The notes: generated from the letters alone by a model not told the origin. 64,000 nt of DNA from Labrys monachus (GCF_030814655.1 NZ_JAUSVK010000001.1:3789001-3853000); one strand, 5' to 3'. Shown: positions 42,501 through 50,615, counted from the stretch's first letter. A program made the numbers and translations.

Positions 42501-44704
42501 GAGAGGCTAGGGTTGGTGTAACGCCATCCCCGACGCAGGTCTGTCCAGAGCCGATGGGCGAGAACCTTCGCGAGAGAGCGCTGGGCGTCCTCGCGAACTA
42601 CAGCGCCCGCCTCAGGATCCAACATCCAATGGACCCGCGCGACCTTATTGCCCGCCGTAAATCCGAGCGCCTTCACGACCCGCAGACCGAATTCGTCCTC
42701 GGCTAGGCCATCGTCGCCAGCGTCCAGCACCGCTCGCAGGATCGCACCACGCAATAGGCTGACGAACAAATAGTCGTTGAAGTGGCCAGCCTGGAGGGCG
42801 GCGTCCTGCCGGTTGTCCGTGAAACCTAGGAGTTTGCGTTTCTCTTTGGGAACGCCGCTGTTGTTCCCGTTCATCCATTCCAGGGCGGTCGAAACGAGGA
42901 GCGTCGTTGCCGAGCTGCGGCCCTCACCCGACAACCCGGTGAGCTTGGTGCGTTCGCGCATGTTGGGATGCGGCTGGTCGAGACAGCACGGGCAGAAACC
43001 AAATTTGCCCGGTATGAACCAAAAGCTTTTACCCGCCGAATCGCAGCGCCCATCTGGGGCCACCGTGATCATCTGGGGCATCCTGCGTTTCCTGTTCGCT
43101 CGGAGTCGCTCGACGCCGTTGCGCTCCTCGCGCCAGTCCTCGGGGTACGCTTCGACCTCGCCTGTAAAGACGTACTCAGGATCGCCGTCGCCCGTAGTGG
43201 TCAGGTAGCCCGCCGTTTCACCCTCTTGATCGTCGAGCGGCGCATCATCGATGCCCCTGGGCAGAAACAGGGTGCCTTTGGCATCCTCCGTCTTCGTAAT
43301 GACGTGGACCTCATGTCCGCATTCCCGACAGAAGCGGGTGGGATAGAGGCGATGGCCCGGGGCACTTGGATCTTCGAGTTGACCTTCGAACAACACATTC
43401 CTGGGTTGGCCAGTCAGTGTAGTGAAAATCTCGCCAGCGCCCGAGATGAATCGATGGAGCTTGAACGCCAGGAATGCGCCGGTTCCCGAGCCGCCACGCT
43501 CAGTTTCCGGGAGGCTGACGCGCGTCAGGAATGCCTCGAGCCCGCTTCGGCAGGTTTCGACGTCGACGCCACTATCTTTTGAAAGCAGCGCTACTGCCTT
43601 TTCAAAAGGGATCGGCTTCTTGCGCTTGAGCTCCTGTGCGTCGTCCAGGCCAATCGCCAGTTCGGTCCAAACCGCCAGCGGGTGTTCTTTCAGAACCTCA
43701 TCTGTCAGCTCCGCTGGAAGTACGGATGTCAGGACAGGCGCAAGCTTCCGCCGCACATCGTCGAGCTTCAGCCGATCATCCGTCGCCCGTCGAAGCGACT
43801 CGTCTATGACGGATTCCGGCCCGATGGGGGTCCCGAAAAGGCGCGACGCAACATTCGCCACGGCCTCAGCGCGATTGATATCGGATCCTTCGCTTGCCAT
43901 GGTGGCAGAGGTTCCGATGCAGATAGGTGCCTTGTCTGGTGTGCATCGGTTGCGAAGACGACGAACGAGGATCGCGACATCGGCGCCCTGGCGGCCGCGA
44001 TAGGTGTGCAGTTCGTCAAGAACGATGAAATTCAGCCCGTTCGCATTCTCTATAACCTTGGTATCGAGCTGGTCCTGCCGCGTCAGCAGAAGTTCGGCCA
44101 TCATGAAGTTAGTCAGCAGAATGTCCGGCGGGGCGTCTGCAATTCGTTGCCGATCTTCCTGGCTTTCCTGGCCGGTGTAGCGACGCACAACCGGCTTAAG
44201 CTCGGTCGGCAGGCCAGACTGCGCAATGAATTTCTCGATCTCGTTGATCTGGCTGTTGGCCAGTGCATTCATCGGATAAACGAAGATGGCACTGGTTCTG
44301 CGCGGCCTCCCGGCCTTGCGGGCGCGAACGATCGCGTCGACTACGGGTACGAAAAAGCAAAGCGACTTGCCCGAGCCTGTCCCCGTCGTAACCACGTAAC
44401 TCTGACCCGCCTGCGCCTTGGCGATGGACTGGGCTTGATGGCGATGGAACCGCAGGGGCTCTGACCCGAACCGGAATATTCTGCCCGTCGCTTCATCAAG
44501 ATCGCCCGAGTTGACCAGGTCATCGACGGTTGGACCCTCGAGAAACTTCGGGTTGAGAGACAGCATAGCATCCGGCCAGAAACGCCCGGCATCATACTGG
44601 CGATCAACCTCAGACTTCAGGTCATCAGATCGAATGGTACTGAAAGACCGCGAGAACCTGGCGTAAGAATCGACGAGGCGGTGATCGAATTCAAACGCCC
44701 GCAT
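39530..44704 (-). CDS. Giant DEAD-box helicase with DUF1998 domain (DruE-like or DrmA-DrmB fusion-like)
   Basis: A 1724-aa protein. Motif I is VVTTGTGSGKSLCFFVP (Lys-113). Motif II is FIVLDELHTYRG near residue 228, a SAT motif (IGTSATMAS) lies near 264, and motif VI is YAQRAGRAGRSGQ near 1035. A Cys cluster (ICSNCGGCHDGEVERCHACN, about residues 1325-1345) and the C-terminal DUF1998/MZB-like block (AYEAAEGGAGVLSRLIED, VRGCYRCLLSYFNQPDHE) follow. This order fits DruE of Druantia, and equally a fusion of DISARM DrmA (helicase) with DrmB (DUF1998). It is the first gene of the five-gene cluster and overlaps or touches the SNF2 gene. Confidence 0.87.
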   Translation of the reverse strand: MRAFEFDHRLVDSYARFSRSFSTIRSDDLKSEVDRQYDAGRFWPDAMLSLNPKFLEGPTVDDLVNSGDLDEATGRIFRFGSEPLRFHRHQAQSIAKAQAGQSYVVTTGTGSGKSLCFFVPVVDAIVRARKAGRPRRTSAIFVYPMNALANSQINEIEKFIAQSGLPTELKPVVRRYTGQESQEDRQRIADAPPDILLTNFMMAELLLTRQDQLDTKVIENANGLNFIVLDELHTYRGRQGADVAILVRRLRNRCTPDKAPICIGTSATMASEGSDINRAEAVANVASRLFGTPIGPESVIDESLRRATDDRLKLDDVRRKLAPVLTSVLPAELTDEVLKEHPLAVWTELAIGLDDAQELKRKKPIPFEKAVALLSKDSGVDVETCRSGLEAFLTRVSLPETERGGSGTGAFLAFKLHRFISGAGEIFTTLTGQPRNVLFEGQLEDPSAPGHRLYPTRFCRECGHEVHVITKTEDAKGTLFLPRGIDDAPLDDQEGETAGYLTTTGDGDPEYVFTGEVEAYPEDWREERNGVERLRANRKRRMPQMITVAPDGRCDSAGKSFWFIPGKFGFCPCCLDQPHPNMRERTKLTGLSGEGRSSATTLLVSTALEWMNGNNSGVPKEKRKLLGFTDNRQDAALQAGHFNDYLFVSLLRGAILRAVLDAGDDGLAEDEFGLRVVKALGFTAGNKVARVHWMLDPEAGAVVREDAQRSLAKVLAHRLWTDLRRGWRYTNPSLSVLKLIDVAFVGLDDIAEDRDRLTAILPDFGTLDTPVRKAMLKLLLGAMLDGLAVGTEALDLTVLDAVAQKSRNLLRVPWAIDAKETPRSRTTLFLQAPGKDRVGLREEQTIVRAGHNSRIGRLINRKSVIGTKLSKTDYLTVMTGLMELLAREGLVSRVDIEADLQGWRLSPSAVRIVPGEAIRTGAAQGNRYFHDLYNEIAVHLKAGHSSYWGLEGREHTAQVSQKQREWREWRFRFEKEDRENLTKNAPDLKAAGESEQFLPALFCSPTMELGVDISALNAVYLRNVPPTPANYAQRAGRAGRSGQAAVIVTYCAAQSPHDQYFFERRNEMVAGVVRPPALDITNEELVRSHLHAVWLAEAKLALSPDIPDILELAQPGSPLKQGIHDVIDRPELVMAAHFPMKRVLDQILGSVAGRKPVWMSEPDDFVSAVAERAPQEFDRAFGRWRELYNSARTQLMEANARSEITGLSGADRRRIKAAQMQASDQITILEQGKATNGSDFYSYRYLATEGFLPGYNFPRLPLYAFIPGDGKSGSFLQRARFLAISEFGPRSLIYHEGRAYRVMKAKLPPEVRTGDGSELATRDIFICSNCGGCHDGEVERCHACNAPMAGEMPVQRTLRIDNVEAAPTERITANDEERVRQGFEIQTVFSWPKRNGRVQITEADFRCEDTSILKLQYANSAEISRINKGLKRRAQQTKFGFYIDPRSGYWSKSEDEDPDVDVPPDVVRPVRIVPIVRDHKNALLFRFNEPTAYAPKTIPTVQHALMRGIAVVFQLEEGEILGEPLPARDNRRAVLAYEAAEGGAGVLSRLIEDPQAFGKVAREALILMHFEKVDEAIAAGDAKLLASHDGEACVRGCYRCLLSYFNQPDHELIDRTSDEAKQMLIDLARGEVVLAASPGHSAEGGGGWTGAFKETGLPAPDASTVSFSNQEMSFVWRSHFVAACLTPLTKATREAAETKGWTLFELPETVTAGVPHAMISMFGA

Positions 44705-44852
44705 TGCCGCCCCCTGTCATCGTTTTTCGGTAATTCGCGTTCTCTAGCAATGCGCTACCGTTGCCCCACTGCACGTCCATCTTCAAGGAGTTGGCGAAGT
44801 TTCTGATCTTTATCTGTACAATATCCACACTTCCCCCCCCATTTTTCTTTCG

Positions 44853-45869
44853 TTATTTACAGGCGCTATTGGCGCGCTCAGCTATGTCGGCACAGCTCGT
44901 CATGAGAGCCTCGAAAGCCTCGGCGTCTTCCAGAAGAAGTCCGTCGTCGACCATGCGGGCGTAGTCCTCTTCCAGCGCCTTTAGACCATCGCCCACGGGC
45001 ACAAGCCGCAGACCGCCGTTGACGGCCGCGGCGTAATCGACGGGTGTCCGATCGGACGCCTTCTCGGCGAAGAACATGGTCTTGTGGCGCGCCACTGCGT
45101 TCGCCAGGTCGCGATCAGCGAAGGCGGACGCCGCAAAACCAGCTTCGTCCAACCGCGCGACATCGTGCCAGTGACGAGCAAAGCGATCGCCGCGCAGCCG
45201 CTCCTGCAGGCAGAAGACATGGATGGCCGTCGCCTTCTCCCAGAAGGTTCGCTCCGCATGCATCACACGCGGACGAGCCGTGGGAAAGGTCACGCCTTCG
45301 ATCAGACCAGACGCGTCGCAGGCGATGTCGCGCAAGCTCGCGGGCTCGCCCGTCGAACGCGCTCCAAATTCGAGCATCACGCTCGGCGCCACATAGCCCG
45401 AGCCGACCGTCGCGGCCTCGTAGTCGATGAACAACTTCTCGCCTTCGACGCGGATGGTGGCCGTCAAAGCTTCAGCAGCGAGCGCCTCTGCGATGATCGG
45501 CTGAACGCTTCCTTCAACCCACTCGGGCAGGCGCTTGCGCACCTCGCTGGACCAGCGTTTTTCCTCGCTACGAGTCTTCGGCAACGCTTCACCGTTTTCG
45601 CCCACCAGGTCGGGTGCAATCGCCCGAATGTCGTAGGTCAGGTCGACGTCCTCGGAAAACCGCCGGATGACCTGATAGGCTTTGGACAGCGACGTGCCGC
45701 CCTTGAACACCAGATGTTCGCCGAGCACCGAGCCGTAAAGGGTGGCGAGCGCCCAGACCACCCACACGTCCTTCTCCAGAAGGTGCGCCGGCCGGCCAGA
45801 TCGATCGGCCGCGACGCCGAGCGCCTCGCGCCGATCTTCGACCGAGAGGCGGAGAAAGGGATCAGCCAT
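44853..45869 (-). CDS. AbiEii-type nucleotidyltransferase toxin
   Basis: A 338-aa protein with the AbiEii/AbiGii nucleotidyltransferase core: LVFKGGTSLSKAY (GGTS, residues 57-60) followed by EDVDLTYD with Asp-74 and Asp-76 as metal ligands. In type IV toxin-antitoxin systems such enzymes block growth by modifying RNA with nucleotides. The C-terminal half (ERTFWEKATAIHVFCLQE and HWHDVARL) is typical of the family. It overlaps the antitoxin gene by 8 bases and is transcribed after it, as expected for AbiE. Confidence 0.9.
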   Translation of the reverse strand: MADPFLRLSVEDRREALGVAADRSGRPAHLLEKDVWVVWALATLYGSVLGEHLVFKGGTSLSKAYQVIRRFSEDVDLTYDIRAIAPDLVGENGEALPKTRSEEKRWSSEVRKRLPEWVEGSVQPIIAEALAAEALTATIRVEGEKLFIDYEAATVGSGYVAPSVMLEFGARSTGEPASLRDIACDASGLIEGVTFPTARPRVMHAERTFWEKATAIHVFCLQERLRGDRFARHWHDVARLDEAGFAASAFADRDLANAVARHKTMFFAEKASDRTPVDYAAAVNGGLRLVPVGDGLKALEEDYARMVDDGLLLEDAEAFEALMTSCADIAERANSACK

Positions 45870-46455
45870 GTGCGGCCTTGCCCACGCTGCGCGCCAGCCA
45901 GGTCGGAAGCTGCGGCGCTACCGCAACCAGCTCGCTGAAGGCGCCCGGCGGGAGTTTCCGTTTCAAGGTCCGGAGGGCGGCCTCGGCCCTCTCCGGCCCA
46001 AGCCAAGCCAAGGCTCGCACCGCCTCGCCAGCAGGCCGATGCGCCATGGCGAGCTGCCAACGAGGCGCGTGGCGAAGCTCGACGACCTGCTTGCCGAGGT
46101 TCATCTTCCTGGTGCGGCCGGAGGTCAGATAGACCGACCGGACCGGCACTTGGGTCGTAAGGCCCAAGGTATTGGCCGCAGCGGCGCCACTCGGGACGAT
46201 GGTCTCCCCGCGCTGGCTGGCAAGCGCCTCGACAGCCTGTTCCACAGAGGGAGCTCGCGTGCCGAACCGGCTCGTGATTGGGAGGAGATAGACGCCGCGG
46301 CCCGCCCGGATCAGATGGCCCCTCTCGCTCAGGCGCGACAGTGCCTGGTCCACCGCGGCGCGGTTGCCGAGGTGGAGCAAGCTTTTAGCCGCGACTGGCG
46401 TGCCCTCTGGCAGCCCTTTCGCGTGCGTTAGAATCTGTTCGGTCAAGCGTTGCAT
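45862..46455 (-). CDS. AbiEi-like antitoxin / autoregulator (DUF6088-type)
   Basis: A 197-aa protein. The N-terminal winged helix (AVDQALSRLSERGHLIRAGR, GVYLLPI) is the DNA-binding part of AbiEi-type antitoxins, and the rest (RGETIVPSGAAAANTLGLTT, VYLTSGRTRKM) is the conserved antitoxin domain. The ATG at 46455 is chosen because AGGAG stands 7 bases before it; upstream ATGs at 46461 and 46485 overlap the operator. A palindrome directly upstream is the likely autoregulatory site. Confidence 0.88.
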   Translation of the reverse strand: MQRLTEQILTHAKGLPEGTPVAAKSLLHLGNRAAVDQALSRLSERGHLIRAGRGVYLLPITSRFGTRAPSVEQAVEALASQRGETIVPSGAAAANTLGLTTQVPVRSVYLTSGRTRKMNLGKQVVELRHAPRWQLAMAHRPAGEAVRALAWLGPERAEAALRTLKRKLPPGAFSELVAVAPQLPTWLARSVGKAAHG

Positions 46456-46466
46456 GGCCATTCTCC

Positions 46467-46494
46467 TGTCAGAAACATATACCATTTTCTGACA
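46467..46494 (-). promoter_or_regulatory. Palindromic operator of the AbiE operon
   Basis: TGTCAGAAA and TTTCTGACA form a perfect inverted repeat separated by 10 bases. On the minus strand it overlaps a plausible promoter (TTGAAA, 17 bases, TATGTT) and ends 11 bases before the AbiEi start. AbiEi proteins are known to repress their own operon by binding inverted repeats. Confidence 0.75.
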
Positions 46495-46601
46495 CTTTTC
46501 AAGGAGAGCGGCTTAGGAGGTCGATAAGGAGTCGATAAGGAGCTGGCTGCTCGAAAACGCAGGACTTCGGGTGATTTTTGCGATGCCGGCCGCGCGCTCG
46601 G

Positions 46602-47204
46602 CTACTTCAGGAACGGAGCCGCGATCTCCAAGAGTCTCGCGCGCTCCAAGCGACGCTCATTCAGCATCGCTTCCGCCAGCGCGACCACAAGATCCATCGG
46701 AAGTCTTCCGGAGAGCTGATGGCCAGCCGCCATGAAGGCCCGATCGTCATCCGCCGGCCAGGTCTTGTCCGCCCCCTCGCGATCCTCGTCAAAGAATTTG
46801 ATCTTATCGAGCGCGGCATTATTGCCTATAGCCAGGTGGATGAAGGTCTTCTCGCCTATCACGACGCCCGCGGCGTTCGTCAGACGCCGTGCCATGTATA
46901 GATTGTACTCGACGGCATAGGCGGCGCAGGCCACCACGCGTCGCTGCTGGGGATCGCCCACGGGCATGCGATTGCGCGCGCGCCCCTGCGAACCATCGCC
47001 GTCGACGAACTCGATGAATTCGGGAATAAGGCCGACCATCAGGGCAGCGCAGGCATGACCCGCCTCATGGAGGCAGATCGCTTCGTCAGACGGCGTCTCG
47101 AAATCGACCAGGTGCGGTATCCGACTCAAGACAACCTCTCCCCCACTCTGCTGTTCACGTCGCCCGAAAGGCGCTCGCAACCACCCAACCAGTGCCTTGA
47201 TCAA
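46602..47204 (-). CDS. Putative zinc metallopeptidase (HEAGH motif)
   Basis: A 200-aa protein with HEAGHACAAL at residues 46-55; His-46, Glu-47 and His-50 form an M41/FtsH-like zinc site. A third ligand may be an acidic residue further on (for example in AYAVEYNLYMARRL). There is no membrane segment and no ATPase domain, so it is not FtsH. The start is a TTG at 47204, overlapping the preceding stop as TTGA, which couples it to the nuclease-like gene. It might process a partner protein as a defence effector or switch; this is inference. Confidence 0.65.
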   Translation of the reverse strand: MIKALVGWLRAPFGRREQQSGGEVVLSRIPHLVDFETPSDEAICLHEAGHACAALMVGLIPEFIEFVDGDGSQGRARNRMPVGDPQQRRVVACAAYAVEYNLYMARRLTNAAGVVIGEKTFIHLAIGNNAALDKIKFFDEDREGADKTWPADDDRAFMAAGHQLSGRLPMDLVVALAEAMLNERRLERARLLEIAAPFLK

Positions 47205-48277
47205 TCAACCGGCTCCGCCAAACCGCCATCGACAGGAGCCGACGCCTGAACCCGTCCCAACAAGAGCGGCAGCTTACTGTTCTTGAAATCCCAATCGGAA
47301 AGCGGCGCGAACCAGTCTGGCGCCGCCTCGCCATGGAGCTGGATGACCTGGTCACCATCGACGGTCTGTGCGGCATAGTACCGGCTGAAAATACGGCTGG
47401 CCGAGCCGATGCCATCCCAGCCCTGATCGGAGGGCTCTTGCGGTGTCGCGACGAACTCGACACCCGCGAACTCGACACCGTCGGTGACCGCGAGCGGGCC
47501 GTCGGTGGACCACTCGCCGTAAAGGAACAGGACCTCCGCGAGCTTGCGATCCCTGGGATCAGTCAGCTCGACGTCGCCGCTATAGAGTTTCGCAGAGCCG
47601 ATGATGAAGTTGGCCAGTCCCTCCGGACTCAACGAGCGCGGCATATTGGCGGCTGCCCCCAGCACAAGTCGCAGCGGCGTCTTCGTCATGATCATCACCT
47701 CGCCGAGCTTTCCAAACTCGTTGGCGACAACCGCGTCCATCATCGTGACGCGGAGGCCGCCGTTCGGACGGCGAAAGCGGTCTGGCGAAATGACCGTCCA
47801 GATGTTCCAGAGCGACCAGAATATCGCCAGCTTCAACGGCGTGCCAACCATGTCGGCATATGCCTGGAGCGAGCCCAGATACGCGGCGGACATCTGCGTC
47901 TTCTGCTTGAAGGGCTCCTTGCCTCGGACGTTCTTGACCTCGACCAGCCACTGCTCGCCATCGTCGAGCACTACCCGGAAATCCGGCGCGCGGCTGGTGT
48001 CGGCGGCATGGACGCGACCAACATCCTCGGTCTTCAGCAATCGAAAGCGGCCCAGGCTGAGGACCGTCGCCTCAAATAGGCGCTCGGTTCGCGAGCCATG
48101 AATCAGCGTCGGGTCTGCCAACGCCTCCTTCAGCTTTGGCGTTGCGTCGGCGATGAAGCGCTCAACCAATGACGGATCGTTTAGTGCGATAGCGTGTTCG
48201 CGCGCAAAATCGGCGACCGACGCGAGCAGGTCGAAGGCTTTGGTCTTTGGTCGCTCTGGTGGTGCCTGGTCGCTCAT
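47201..48277 (-). CDS. PD-(D/E)XK-type nuclease-like protein
   Basis: A 358-aa protein. The motif APDFRVVLDDGEQ followed by LVEVKNVRGK gives Asp-99, Glu-113 and Lys-115, the D...ExK core of restriction-endonuclease-like folds; an upstream Glu in RLFEATVLSL may complete it. The C-terminal 200 residues are unassigned. The start at 48277 (MSDQAPPERP) is chosen over an upstream ATG. It lies 7 bp after the preceding gene and overlaps the next by 4 bases. Confidence 0.7.
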   Translation of the reverse strand: MSDQAPPERPKTKAFDLLASVADFAREHAIALNDPSLVERFIADATPKLKEALADPTLIHGSRTERLFEATVLSLGRFRLLKTEDVGRVHAADTSRAPDFRVVLDDGEQWLVEVKNVRGKEPFKQKTQMSAAYLGSLQAYADMVGTPLKLAIFWSLWNIWTVISPDRFRRPNGGLRVTMMDAVVANEFGKLGEVMIMTKTPLRLVLGAAANMPRSLSPEGLANFIIGSAKLYSGDVELTDPRDRKLAEVLFLYGEWSTDGPLAVTDGVEFAGVEFVATPQEPSDQGWDGIGSASRIFSRYYAAQTVDGDQVIQLHGEAAPDWFAPLSDWDFKNSKLPLLLGRVQASAPVDGGLAEPVD

Positions 48278-48284
48278 GGCCCCA

Positions 48285-49064
48285 TTACCCCGGCAGCGGT
48301 TCGACATCGGGCGGGTTCATATAAGCTCGGAAGCCCGCCAGATCGTCATCGCTTGGATTTTCCGCCTCGGGGATGAACCGAATGGTCTCGGCAATGTCGC
48401 GACGCGTGACGTAGCTGATGATCGCGCCACCATTGCTAAGCTCATACTCCATCGAGCCGCACCAGCGGTTGGGACGGGCAAGACCCGGCGCGAACGCGAT
48501 GGGCTTCTTGTTTCCCTTCTTGCTCACCTCGTGCTTGGCGAGCGCGACCCGGATGAATTCGAGCGTGGTGAAGCCCATCTCCGTCCGCCGCAAGTCGCGG
48601 CGCATCTGCTCAACAAGTTCGGGCCGCTCCTGGGCATCACGCAATTGCTGCGCGCGCAGCTCGCGATCGTAGTGACGATATCCCAGGTCTCGTTCGAGGT
48701 GGGCAGCCTTGAGATCGATCCCCGAATTCTCGGCGAGCTTGATGACGTCTTCGCAGCGCTGACGCCACGTCCGCAGCAACTCGTAGGCCGCGTAGATCCA
48801 CATGGGCGAGAGCGCGCCCAACAACGCGATCTTCCCACGCGGAGGCTCGTCATCGAACTGATGGCGCATGACCTCCTGCTCCAGGGCGTTCAGCGTATTA
48901 TCGACGAGGCAAAGCTGGCTCGCCTGCATGGCTAGGTAAGGGTTCTCGGCGAAGCCGGCCAAGCCCGTAAGCGCTTCGTAGAGGTCACCCATGCCGATCT
49001 CAGCGATATCGCGATAGCGGGGCTGATCGTCCCGCTCTTCGTCAAACTCGTCGGCGTCCGTCAT
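48285..49064 (-). CDS. Hypothetical helical protein
   Basis: A 259-aa protein that I do not recognise. The middle is rich in long helices (CLVDNTLNALEQEVMRHQFD, MWIYAAYELLRTWRQRCEDV), and the N-terminus is acidic. It has no signal peptide or obvious catalytic motif. It overlaps the preceding gene by ATGA and precedes the nuclease-like gene by 7 bp, so it is surely part of the same operon. Confidence 0.7.
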   Translation of the reverse strand: MTDADEFDEERDDQPRYRDIAEIGMGDLYEALTGLAGFAENPYLAMQASQLCLVDNTLNALEQEVMRHQFDDEPPRGKIALLGALSPMWIYAAYELLRTWRQRCEDVIKLAENSGIDLKAAHLERDLGYRHYDRELRAQQLRDAQERPELVEQMRRDLRRTEMGFTTLEFIRVALAKHEVSKKGNKKPIAFAPGLARPNRWCGSMEYELSNGGAIISYVTRRDIAETIRFIPEAENPSDDDLAGFRAYMNPPDVEPLPG

Positions 49065-49714
49065 GTGATTTCCCCGCCCTTTGGCTCGACCCTATATGGC
49101 GGGTCGATCACCGCCATCGGCAGAGGGTCGGCCAAGCCCCAGAAACGCGTTGTTGCCCGGATGTAGCGCACGAGGTCGCCCGTCCGGATTCTGAGGTGTT
49201 CGCTCGGAGTCGGCGGCCCCGCCAAGAGATCGTAATAGTCGTTGGCGGCATCGTCCCACAGCGCCGGTGCGATCGTCTTCAGCTTTTCGCACGACGAACC
49301 TTCGCCATGACGAACGACGTTGGCGACCATGAACATCTCGGTCAGATCGGCTCCCAACTCGCCCTGCCCGACGTCTATCCCAGCTTGCTCGGCGCAGAGC
49401 GCCAGGAAATCTTGGAAACCGCGCGACTTGGGCATGTCCGTCGCGCCATCGAGATGGACAGCTCGTGCCCAAATACTCAATTGACGCTCGAAGATAGCAG
49501 CGAGGGTCAGCGTGAACGCCTTCGCCGCCTCATTGGCGGTGTAGTTGTCGACCTGGGCCGCAGCGCGATCGAGAAATTGGTCCATCGTCGCCGCCTCGCC
49601 GCCTTCGAGCGACGAATGGACCGGCAGCGCGTCCATTGCGGGCTGGATCACCCGCTCAAACAGTCGCGCAAGGTTGGCCTGGAAGATGCGCGGCAACTGA
49701 TTGTTGATTTGCAA
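49061..49714 (-). CDS. Hypothetical helical protein, first of the overlapping cluster
   Basis: A 217-aa protein that I do not recognise. It is mostly helical, with a conserved-looking EMFMVANVVRHGEGSSCEKL segment around residue 130 that resembles the RH-containing patch of some HEPN-like proteins, but the R-x4-H motif itself is not present. It ends with a DPPYRVEP tail. Its stop overlaps the start of the next gene (ATGA). It may act as a sensor or scaffold. Confidence 0.68.
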   Translation of the reverse strand: MQINNQLPRIFQANLARLFERVIQPAMDALPVHSSLEGGEAATMDQFLDRAAAQVDNYTANEAAKAFTLTLAAIFERQLSIWARAVHLDGATDMPKSRGFQDFLALCAEQAGIDVGQGELGADLTEMFMVANVVRHGEGSSCEKLKTIAPALWDDAANDYYDLLAGPPTPSEHLRIRTGDLVRYIRATTRFWGLADPLPMAVIDPPYRVEPKGGEIT

Positions 49715-49776
49715 TTTTCGCCCCTGTTGCCCTCAATTCGTTCTGTCGCGTCGATCAGCGACTTAGCCCTGCGATC

Positions 49777-50388
49777 TCAACCAGTAGCCGGCACAGGCTG
49801 CACATCCCTGACTTCGCCGCGGCTCCCTACCAAGGCGATCTCGATACCAGCCAAGGCGCAACGCGGCGCCAATCGTTCGGCCAGACGCAGGGTGCCTTCC
49901 GTGAAAGGGACGACGGCCACCTGCCGTCCCTGCGACGGTGTCGCCATCAACATGCCGACCGTCTCGCACAACCCCTTGTAGAGCCGAGAAACTTGGCCCG
50001 AATGCCTCGTGTTGATGATCCCGCCTTTGCATTCGGCGGAGATGACCTGGTTGCCGACCTCTGCGACCACATCACCCAGCCCCGATTTTGGATTGACGGT
50101 GATCTCCTGGCCCGCAGCGTTCCGGTACGTACCGCCATAACTGGTGGTGCCGACGCTTGAGATCTTGATGAAGTCGCGCCGAAGCAGCCAGGCTGCGAAG
50201 TCGAATTGCTTGCCGTGCTCTCCATCGGGGTGAACACGGACGTGTTGGGTATCCTGCGTCCGCAACAGGTGCATGGCATAGGCGACCATGACCGCGCCTT
50301 CGTAGAGATGGTGTTCGTGTTCGCCGTCGGATTTGCCGATGCGGTTTGGCGGCGGCGACAGCGCCGTAACGAGATCCTCGAAATCCAT
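49777..50388 (-). CDS. Putative ExK nuclease-like protein
   Basis: A 203-aa protein. GLGDVVAEVGNQVISAECKG gives Asp-106, Glu-119 and Lys-121 in a D...ExK arrangement typical of the PD-(D/E)XK fold. HPDGEHGKQFDFAAWL before it could supply another acidic residue. There is no helicase or methyltransferase next to it. It begins the minus-strand island, divergent from the DUF932 gene, with 62 bp before the next gene. Confidence 0.6.
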   Translation of the reverse strand: MDFEDLVTALSPPPNRIGKSDGEHEHHLYEGAVMVAYAMHLLRTQDTQHVRVHPDGEHGKQFDFAAWLLRRDFIKISSVGTTSYGGTYRNAAGQEITVNPKSGLGDVVAEVGNQVISAECKGGIINTRHSGQVSRLYKGLCETVGMLMATPSQGRQVAVVPFTEGTLRLAERLAPRCALAGIEIALVGSRGEVRDVQPVPATG

Positions 50389-50615
50389 AACAATCCTCCC
50401 CGGCCTTTAGAGTAGCTGATGGGCCGAGAGTAATCGTCCTTCATCACGGAATGGCTCAAGCTACTCGTAGCAGATTGAGCCCCCGTTCGTCCGCACTCTT
50501 TCTTCGCGCAGAACATCCGAAACCTTGGGACTGCCAGGAGGGGAAAGCCTTCCCCTGCGCCCGAGCCTTGCGTCTCGGTCGACCCCTTCTGCGGGAGGCC
50601 CCGCAACGCCCCTTT

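Noticed and set aside
44820-44850. C-run followed by T-run as a terminator
   Set aside because: No stem accompanies it; it may simply be a low-complexity patch in the spacer between the AbiEii and giant helicase genes.
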